Shown here: positions 56,518 through 62,290 of the stretch, piece by piece | How the letters are laid out: every line of letters starts with the position of its first letter | Position numbering within the stretch: position 1 is the stretch's first letter | Assembly: GCA_022072055.1 (NCBI GenBank) | Contig: JAJVIK010000007.1 | Span: forward strand, 310,001 to 374,000 | Length of the DNA: 64,000 nucleotides | Source: a bacterium | GTDB lineage: Bacteria; Hinthialibacterota; Hinthialibacteria; OLB16 | Reading direction: 5' to 3' | Made by a program: the position numbers and the translations under genes | The notes under the pieces: model-generated | Seen by the model: only the letters and a program-made list of their open reading frames with translations | Told to the model about the DNA's origin: nothing | The model's database searches: none

Positions 56518-56537
56518 CGTCCCAGCGTGCTGGGACG
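56518..56537. promoter_or_regulatory. 20-bp palindrome in the replication-operon leader
   Basis: CGTCCCAGCGTGCTGGGACG: perfect 9-bp arms around GT. It could be an operator or the second hairpin of an attenuator. It ends 26 nt before the PrimPol-like start. Confidence 0.55.
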
Positions 56538-56563
56538 ACAACCTTAAAGTGAGGTGACGAACA

Positions 56564-57463
56564 ATGTCAACCGAACAATTGGCGGCCGAACAGGCCGCCA
56601 GTCCGTCGATTCCGGCAGAAATCGCGGACATGAATCACTTCTGCTGCGTCTCCGGCCGCGGACGAAGCGTCGCCGGGTACCATCCGGTTACGGGAGCGGT
56701 GGTCGACCAGTCGACCCTTGTTTCTTACGATACCGCGCGCGTCGGCGCGGTCATGACCGGGGGGCGCGTAGGTTTCGTCCCGCCGCCCGAAAGCGGGTAT
56801 GCAGGTCTCGCGGTCGCCTACTACGACAACGGCGTCCCTGTCCCTCCTGCGCGCGAGCTGGTGGGACATCTCGCCAGCTACGCGGTCAACCTCGAGGACG
56901 GAGTCCACGTTCTCGTGCTCGTTCGTTCGACCTCTCCGATACCGCGCGTGTTCTCTTCCGATCGCCCGGTTTGGACTCAGACGGGTGTCATCGACCTCGG
57001 TGTGTCGAAGTTGGACGGCGCTCCGCTCGTGGTCGCTGAGGCAGACCTCGGCAGCTTGATCGGGGAGCTCACCGGCGGGTCCGGTCTGTCTCCGGAGGAC
57101 GCCGAGCTCCTCGACAAGATGATCGGGGCGCGCAACTCCCAGCGCGTGAGGATGTATTACGATTCCTCGCCGCGCGTCTCGGACCAGAACGCGGCCGAAG
57201 AGGAACTGTGCCGCCGCCTTGCGTGGTGGTGCGACCGCGACGTCGCGCGCGTGGACCGGCTCTTCCGCGCGTCGAGCATTTTCGACCCGGCGCGTTGGGA
57301 CCGCGTGATGTTCCCGGCGACCGGAATGACACGCGGTCGGTGGGTCATCGACCGCGCCGTCTCGAACGTCAACGAGGGTTACAGGCCGTCTAAAAAAGGG
57401 CGGACGACGCACCGAAACATCGGCGCGTGGGATCAAGTCAGCAACCGTGAGGTGCAGTCATGA
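56564..57463 (+). CDS. PrimPol-like protein with catalytic aspartates lost, plus helicase-binding-type domain
   Basis: A 299-residue protein that follows NrS-1/P4-type primase N-terminal regions: HPVTGAVVDQSTLVSYDTARVGAVMTGGRVGFV, then YAGLAVAYYDNG where the family has GIDLD, then HLASYAVNLEDGVHVLVLVR where it has SYTEISPSGDGLHVVV. Both metal-binding Asp positions are Ala (Ala83, Ala85); His115 remains. Residues about 210-270 (AEEELCRRLAWWCDRDVARV) match the domain that joins primase to SF3 helicase. It probably loads or positions the helicase rather than making primers. GAGGTGA precedes the ATG. Confidence 0.7.
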   Translation: MSTEQLAAEQAASPSIPAEIADMNHFCCVSGRGRSVAGYHPVTGAVVDQSTLVSYDTARVGAVMTGGRVGFVPPPESGYAGLAVAYYDNGVPVPPARELVGHLASYAVNLEDGVHVLVLVRSTSPIPRVFSSDRPVWTQTGVIDLGVSKLDGAPLVVAEADLGSLIGELTGGSGLSPEDAELLDKMIGARNSQRVRMYYDSSPRVSDQNAAEEELCRRLAWWCDRDVARVDRLFRASSIFDPARWDRVMFPATGMTRGRWVIDRAVSNVNEGYRPSKKGRTTHRNIGAWDQVSNREVQS

Positions 57464-58074
57464 TGATTCAGGGCGAGAACCTGAGCCCGGTCGCCGTGGG
57501 CGTAGTCGGCGAGAACATGCTGGAGAGGTTGAGCGCGGTCGCGCAGAGCAGCAGGTGCGGCGGCGCTCCGGTCGAGGACCCCGGTCGCGACGACCAGACC
57601 AGCAGCGTGCGCGAGCTGCTGGACATGGGCAACGAGGTGTACGTGCTGGAGGGTCTGCTTCGATCCGCTCGTTCGCGGCGGTCGTGGCAAATGAGCAGGT
57701 CGTGCGAGCTCTTTCTCGCCGCTTTGGGCACCTGCCCGAAGCTGGACGAGGAAACGATGCGATCGCACGAGTGGACGTCGGCGGAGGTCGACGCGGCCCT
57801 GGGCAAGTCGGGTTACTCGTCCGGCGTTTACGCGGCGGTGGCGATCAACACCGAGCGCAAGCTGACGGGCGAGGGGCACGGTAACCTCGCCAACGACGCG
57901 ACGCTGGTCCGTTCGTTCGGCATCTACGAGCGCGTCGGGTCGGGCAGGTACCGGTTGTCTGCTCGCGGAGTGGGAGTCGCCCTCCTGCTGCTGGGGCTCA
58001 GCGGCGAGCAGTGGGAGCACCTGGTGGTTCCCGAAGCGGCGCGGCGGTGCATCGCCGCCGTCCTCGGACGTTAG
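57460..58074 (+). CDS. Replication-operon protein with a C-terminal winged-helix-like domain
   Basis: A 204-residue protein. The N-terminal part (about 20-70) is helical; the C-terminal part, SSGVYAAVAINTERKLTGEG followed by SFGIYERVGSGRYRLSARG, looks like a winged helix with the wing at YERVGSGRYRL. It starts in an ATGA overlap with the PrimPol-like gene and precedes the helicase. A copy-control or origin-binding role is plausible. No family is recognised. Confidence 0.5.
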   Translation: MMIQGENLSPVAVGVVGENMLERLSAVAQSSRCGGAPVEDPGRDDQTSSVRELLDMGNEVYVLEGLLRSARSRRSWQMSRSCELFLAALGTCPKLDEETMRSHEWTSAEVDAALGKSGYSSGVYAAVAINTERKLTGEGHGNLANDATLVRSFGIYERVGSGRYRLSARGVGVALLLLGLSGEQWEHLVVPEAARRCIAAVLGR

Positions 58075-58082
58075 CGGGTCAA

Positions 58083-58127
58083 GTTCGGCGGGGGTCCTGC
58101 GGGGGTCCTGCGGGGTCCCCGCCGAAC
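58083..58127 (+). other. Hairpin with direct repeats in its loop, upstream of the helicase gene
   Basis: Perfect 11-bp arms GTTCGGCGGGG and CCCCGCCGAAC around a 23-nt loop that holds two copies of TCCTGCGGGG. Candidates are a replication origin element or a translational/transcriptional control hairpin for the helicase gene. Confidence 0.55.
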
Positions 58128-58143
58128 GAAACGGAGAACGACG

Positions 58144-59655
58144 ATGCGCTACGCTTTGCACGAAGACGGAAACGCCGCGCGGTTGGTGCTGGAGCACAGG
58201 TCCACCGCCAGGTACGTCCCCGAGTGGAAACGATGGGTGCGCTGGGACGGGAGGATGTGGCGGATCGAACGGGGCGGGTGGTGGCGTCGTGAGTGCGCCA
58301 ACCGCATCCAGGAGTTGCTAGCCGCAGAGCTCGACGAGACCGAGGACGAGGGCGAGCGGTCGGCGATCGTCGGTTGGATCGGGCGGTCGATGTCGTCCTC
58401 GGTCATGGAGCAGGTGGGACGGCTTTGGTCGGCGCGTTGCGAGGCGGACTCGACCGCGTGGGACCGCGACCCGATGGTGCTCCAATCGTCGGACGGTGCG
58501 CGGGTCGATCTCGTTACCGGAGAATCGCGCCCTGCGGAGCCGAGCGACATGCTGCTCCGCAAGGCGGGAACCTCGGTGGGATCGGGCGAACCGAAGCGCT
58601 GGACAGAGTTCCTGCGCCAGGTCGCCTGCGGAGACGACGACCTGGTCGGGTTCCTGCGGCGCTGGTTCGGATACGCGCTGACGGGCGACGTGGGAGAGCA
58701 GCGGCTGGTCGTGATGCACGGCGACGGGGCGAACGGAAAGTCTGTCTTGCTTTCTGTCGTCCAGCGCGTGATGGGCGAATACGCCAGGAGGTCATCGTCG
58801 CAGCTCGTCACCGTTTCGCGGTACGCCGGTGGCAAACCTCCTGGCGAGGTCGCCGCGCTGAACGGAGTACGATTGGCAGTCGTGGTCGAGCTCGACGACC
58901 GCGCCGAGCTCGACGAGGGGCTGATTAAATCACTGACAGGCGGCGACGACGTGAACGCTCGATTTTTGTACCACGACACGCACACTTTTCGGCCTACCGC
59001 AAAGCTGGTCTTGTGCTCCAACCACCGTCCGTCCGTGCGGGGTGCGGACCACGGGATCTGGAGGAGGGTGCTCGCCGTGCCGTTCCGGTGGCGCGTGCCA
59101 GAGGCGGATCAGGACCCGCATCTCGCCGAGAAGCTGGCGGCGGAGGAGGGACCAGCGATCCTCGGGTGGATGATTCGCGGCGCGCTAGAGTGGCGCCAGC
59201 GCGGGCTAGACGCGCCGCCGTGCGTGTTGGCAGAGACCGAAGACTATCGATCGCAGGTCGGAGACGTGCCGACGTTCCTCGCGGAGTGCTGTCGGACGGG
59301 GAGCGACATGAAAGTCCCGCCGAGCGAGATGTACGAGGCTTACAAGGCGTGGTGCGCCGACCGGGGGAACACGCCGCTGACGGTCCAGAGGTTCCGGGAA
59401 GGGGCGAGAAGCGCCGGAATCGAGACGGTGCGCAGCAACGGCAAGCGCTGGTTTCGGGGAATCGACCTGCGTCCAGACTACCTGACACTGCTGACCGAGC
59501 GGTTGGCGACTCGTCCCGTGATGGTCGAGGACCCCGGGATCGTGGCGAGGCAGTGGGACACGGCGGCGCGGATCGGCGGTCTGTTCGCTCCTCCTCCTCC
59601 GGGAGCCGTTCCGGTCACCGTCCCGGACGAGAGCGGTAGGATGATGACACCGTGA
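58144..59655 (+). CDS. SF3 helicase (P4/D5-type primase C-terminal module)
   Basis: A 503-residue protein. Residues about 1-170 match the D5_N-type domain (WVRWDGRMWRIERGGWWRRE). The AAA+/SF3 core follows: Walker A GDGANGKS (193-200), Walker B LAVVVELDD (244-252), SF3 sensor KLVLCSNHRP (287-296) and RRVLAVPFRW. A C-terminal winged-helix part (NTPLTVQRFREGARSAGIETVRSNGKRWFRG) completes the family layout. It unwinds the phage origin. In relatives the primase is fused to this helicase; here it is a separate, apparently inactive gene. Confidence 0.9.
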   Translation: MRYALHEDGNAARLVLEHRSTARYVPEWKRWVRWDGRMWRIERGGWWRRECANRIQELLAAELDETEDEGERSAIVGWIGRSMSSSVMEQVGRLWSARCEADSTAWDRDPMVLQSSDGARVDLVTGESRPAEPSDMLLRKAGTSVGSGEPKRWTEFLRQVACGDDDLVGFLRRWFGYALTGDVGEQRLVVMHGDGANGKSVLLSVVQRVMGEYARRSSSQLVTVSRYAGGKPPGEVAALNGVRLAVVVELDDRAELDEGLIKSLTGGDDVNARFLYHDTHTFRPTAKLVLCSNHRPSVRGADHGIWRRVLAVPFRWRVPEADQDPHLAEKLAAEEGPAILGWMIRGALEWRQRGLDAPPCVLAETEDYRSQVGDVPTFLAECCRTGSDMKVPPSEMYEAYKAWCADRGNTPLTVQRFREGARSAGIETVRSNGKRWFRGIDLRPDYLTLLTERLATRPVMVEDPGIVARQWDTAARIGGLFAPPPPGAVPVTVPDESGRMMTP

Positions 59656-59906
59656 AGATCGACCCAGACACCGCCTACACCAAGGCGGCGCTCGTTCAGC
59701 TCCTCGGCGACGCCGTGGACGTCGATGAGTTCCTCCACCGGCTCAAGCCCAAGAAGTGCTTCCGGGGGCTCTGGCTCGGCAGCGACATCCTCGATGCGTG
59801 GCGGCGTTGCCCGGCGATCACGTCCTCACCACATCCTCATCCACCACCTCGCAGGACTCGTGCAGACCGCTCTGCGACGCGGCACAGCGGGCTCAACCTG
59901 ATCTGA
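59652..59906 (+). CDS. Small HTH protein, possible excisionase (AlpA/Xis-like)
   Basis: An 84-residue protein. AYTKAALVQLLGDAVDVDEF, then HRLKPKKCFRGLWLGSDILDAWR, has the MerR/AlpA-like winged-helix layout of excisionase-type proteins. The C-terminus is Pro/His/Arg-rich. It starts with GTG in an overlap with the helicase stop (GTGA) and lies directly before the integrase, the usual place of a recombination directionality factor. Confidence 0.6.
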   Translation: MKIDPDTAYTKAALVQLLGDAVDVDEFLHRLKPKKCFRGLWLGSDILDAWRRCPAITSSPHPHPPPRRTRADRSATRHSGLNLI

Positions 59907-59969
59907 TCAACCCAGTGTAACGATAGGTGTAGAGAATATAAAATGATGTGGAATATCGGAGGTGCCTCA

Positions 59970-61103
59970 GTGCCTGAGAAACGAAAGTTGGGTCCAGTGC
60001 TTATCAAAGTGGACGGAGACGTGTGCTGGCTCCGGTTCACGAACGCAAGCGGGCGCGACGTCCGCAAACGTTTCACCGGGCTGACTCGCGCGGAGATAGA
60101 CAGGCGCGCCGCGATGTGCGTCTACGAGGCGACGCTGTTCGACGGTAAGGAAGAATCATTGCCGCCCATCGACGAGACGTTCAAGAAGGTCGTTTCAATG
60201 AGTCGCGGAAATGCGACCTCGCGTGAAGCGATGCGCCAGGACTGCAACCGTTTCATCACGTGGCTCAGGACCGAATACCCGTCGATCGGGCGCTGGGAGG
60301 ACATGCGCCCCGACCACGTCGTCGCCTACGCACGTTGGATGGAAGCGAAGGGGCTTGCGTACGACACGGTGCGTTTGAGACTCTCGCCGATCAAAGCCGC
60401 TTGGAAGCACCTCGTCGAGTCCTACGACGGAGTGCGCCCTCTGCCCACGATCCGGCTCCGCCCCGCTCCCCTGATCGAAAAAGACTGTCTCACCCCAGTC
60501 GAGGTCGCCGCGCTCCTCGACTATCTCCGTGAGAACGAGCCCGAGGTCCATCCCCTCTGCGCTCTCCAAGCGCTCTGCGGTCTCCGCATTTTGGAGGCCG
60601 CTCACCTGCGCCGCTGCGACGTCGACTGGACCAACGGCACGGTCACCGTGACCGACACGGGTCGTCATGCGCCGAAGAACCGCAGCTCTTACAGGACGCT
60701 CCCAGCATGCCGTGAGGTGATGGACGCCCTGCGCCGCACCGCAGACGACCAAGTGAAGGCGCCCGCTTCCGACGAGCTGTTCACGGCGGAGGGAGGAAGG
60801 CCGTGGAACTTGGACACGGTCACCCAGAGGATCAAGCGCGCGATGCGCCGTGCCGCGAAGAAACTTGAGAACCCACGCTACAACGACATCGCGCCGCGCA
60901 GGCTGAGGGCCTCCTTCGCGACAATGAATTACGAGCTGGGAGTGGACGACAGCGCCGTGAAGCGTTACATGGGCCATTCCGGAGGCGACATGCTCAACCA
61001 GAATTACAAAGTCATCCGCATGGCGGACTTGGAGCGGGTAAGGATGGCGATAGAAGGCTGGAGGGGACTCTTAAATGGCATGAGTGCCAATGATGGATCG
61101 TAA
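59970..61103 (+). CDS. int: Tyrosine recombinase (phage integrase)
   Basis: A 377-residue protein with N-terminal arm-binding and SAM-like core-binding domains and a catalytic domain: GLRILEAAHLRR with Arg206, the beta-hairpin Lys region, RRLR (310-313), GHS with His336 and NQNY with Tyr346. The His of the usual H-x-x-R box is Arg. The GTG at 59970 has GGAGG 7 nt upstream and is preferred over the ATG at 59943. It lies 29 nt from attR and would catalyse integration into tRNA-Ala. Confidence 0.9.
   Translation: MPEKRKLGPVLIKVDGDVCWLRFTNASGRDVRKRFTGLTRAEIDRRAAMCVYEATLFDGKEESLPPIDETFKKVVSMSRGNATSREAMRQDCNRFITWLRTEYPSIGRWEDMRPDHVVAYARWMEAKGLAYDTVRLRLSPIKAAWKHLVESYDGVRPLPTIRLRPAPLIEKDCLTPVEVAALLDYLRENEPEVHPLCALQALCGLRILEAAHLRRCDVDWTNGTVTVTDTGRHAPKNRSSYRTLPACREVMDALRRTADDQVKAPASDELFTAEGGRPWNLDTVTQRIKRAMRRAAKKLENPRYNDIAPRRLRASFATMNYELGVDDSAVKRYMGHSGGDMLNQNYKVIRMADLERVRMAIEGWRGLLNGMSANDGS
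61076..61089. repeat. Inverted repeat near attR (TGGCA-TGAG-TGCCA)
   Basis: Its TTGGCAC half-site (minus strand) matches the TTGGCACATGTGCCAA palindrome at 24176-24191 near attL. It lies within the last integrase codons. Both could be arm-type recombinase or excisionase sites. Confidence 0.45.
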
Positions 61104-61132
61104 CTTATTCACAAGATTACGGTTACGTTTTA

Positions 61133-61169
61133 CAAGAGGTCAGGGGTTCGATCCCCCTCAGCTCCACCA
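61133..61169 (+). repeat. attR: 37-bp copy of the tRNA-Ala 3' end
   Basis: Identical to attL over 37 bp. It is the displaced end of the host tRNA gene, followed by host sequence (acccctcac). It has no cloverleaf of its own. Confidence 0.95.
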
Positions 61170-61475
61170 ACCCCTCACTTCAGATAGAGAGAATACAAGG
61201 GCCGCAGCACGCCCGTCCTAGTCGGGGAATTCGATCTCGACAAGGGTAGAGCCTGTCTTGACTCCACCATTCGTGTAGGCGTCTTGCCGATCCCCCCATC
61301 AGTTTCATTTCGAAGCGTCCTTTCACGGTTTTCCTCAGAAAACGAGTGCAATCCCTCTGCGATCTCGCCATCTGGAGTGAAAGCGCGGAATGGCTCCAGG
61401 AGCGTTAACTTGAGAAGTCGAGCACCTGCGCATCAGAGCTTGACATCATGATGCGCAACTCCCTAGACTCTCACC
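61170..61475. other. Intergenic region after attR
   Basis: 306 bp. A 63-codon minus-strand frame at 61180-61371 has no ribosome-binding site or recognisable domain, so I do not call it. The right end holds the promoter of the VapBC-like pair (61440-61469). Confidence 0.55.
61440..61469 (+). promoter_or_regulatory. Promoter and operator of the VapBC-like pair, probably leaderless
   Basis: TTGACA (61440-61445), 18-nt spacer and TAGACT (61464-61469). Only 6 nt separate TAGACT from the GTG start, so transcription should begin at or near the first codon. The 10-bp palindrome CATCATGATG (61444-61453) overlaps the -35 and spacer and suits autorepression by the antitoxin-toxin complex. Confidence 0.65.
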
Positions 61476-61715
61476 GTGCGAACCACCGTTAGGATCCGGG
61501 ATGAGGCGCTGAGACTTGGAAAGGAAGTCTCAAAAGCGCGCGGGCTACCGTTGGGGGAAGTCCTCAGTGAAGCATTGTTTGTCGCCTACGGTGAGCGCGC
61601 GGTAAGCACAAACATCGCGGACTGCGACCTTCCGAGCTCAGGCGAGGGGGGACTGCTACCGGGCGTGGACTTGGACAGCACATCGGCGCTCTTTGACCTG
61701 ATGGAGGGCCCATGA
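61476..61715 (+). CDS. VapB-like antitoxin
   Basis: A 79-residue protein. The N-terminal MRTTVRIRDEALRLGKEVSKARGLPLGEVLSEAL is a ribbon-helix-helix DNA-binding domain; the acidic C-terminal part would block the toxin. GTG start without a Shine-Dalgarno site, consistent with leaderless translation. It overlaps the toxin ATG by 4 nt. Confidence 0.78.
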   Translation: MRTTVRIRDEALRLGKEVSKARGLPLGEVLSEALFVAYGERAVSTNIADCDLPSSGEGGLLPGVDLDSTSALFDLMEGP

Positions 61716-62167
61716 ACCTCCTTGATGTCAATATCCTCGTATACGCGTTTCGGAGAGATACCGAGCGTCACCCGGAGTTTAGAGAATGGTTGCGCGAGCT
61801 GATGACCGGAGGGGAACCCTTCGGGATCTCCGAGACCGTCCTCTCATCCCTGGTCCGGGTGACAACACACCCGAAGGTTTTTCGGATTCCGAGTCGATTA
61901 ACGGAGGTGCTTGGATTTGCCGAACGCCTCCGAGCTCATCCCAAGTGTCGGATTGTAAACCCATCAAGAGACCATTGGGCGCTCTTCACGCGCATGTGCC
62001 GTCACGCTGACGCCAAGGGGAATCTTGCAAGTGACGCTTGGTTTGCGGCATTGGCCCTGGATTCGGGTTGCACATGGATCACCGCGGACCGGGACTACGC
62101 GAGATTTCCTGGTTTGCGGTGGCGTCACCCTCTTGACCACGAGGCGGACATTCAAAACCCGAGGTGA
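61712..62167 (+). CDS. VapC-like PIN-domain toxin (ribonuclease)
   Basis: A 151-residue PIN protein with the four acidic residues of the active site: Asp5 (MNLLDVNILVYAF), Glu41 (SETVLSSLVRV), Asp108 (NLASDAWFAALAL) and Asp126 (ITADRDYARF). VapC enzymes cut tRNA or rRNA. It is coupled to the antitoxin by ATGA. It is host-side, just outside the prophage. Confidence 0.87.
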   Translation: MNLLDVNILVYAFRRDTERHPEFREWLRELMTGGEPFGISETVLSSLVRVTTHPKVFRIPSRLTEVLGFAERLRAHPKCRIVNPSRDHWALFTRMCRHADAKGNLASDAWFAALALDSGCTWITADRDYARFPGLRWRHPLDHEADIQNPR

Positions 62168-62227
62168 ATTCTTTACCCCCACAAGGATCGGGATGATCCC
62201 TCGACCCGATCCCTCGCCCCCCTTTCC

Positions 62228-62257
62228 TTGACGTAAACCCCGGCGGCAAAGTACCCT
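62228..62257 (+). promoter_or_regulatory. Possible promoter for ileS
   Basis: TTGACG (62228-62233), 18-nt spacer and TACCCT (62252-62257), with GAGGAGA 13 nt before the ATG. The -10 match is weak. Confidence 0.4.
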
Positions 62258-62290
62258 TCCGAATCAATCCCTGAGGAGATTCCTTAAGTC

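Larger units (their letters stand above)
56431..56563. promoter_or_regulatory. Divergent leader region of the replication operon
   Basis: 133 bp between the AT-rich gene and the PrimPol-like gene. It contains a GC-rich hairpin GGCGGGG/CCCCGCC (56493-56514) followed by TTT and then a 20-bp palindrome with 9-bp arms (56518-56537), placed so that one could terminate and the other compete or bind a protein. Confidence 0.6.

Noticed and set aside
61180-61371. A 63-codon minus-strand frame after attR
   Set aside because: No ribosome-binding site, no recognisable domain, and it crosses the region expected to be host intergenic.
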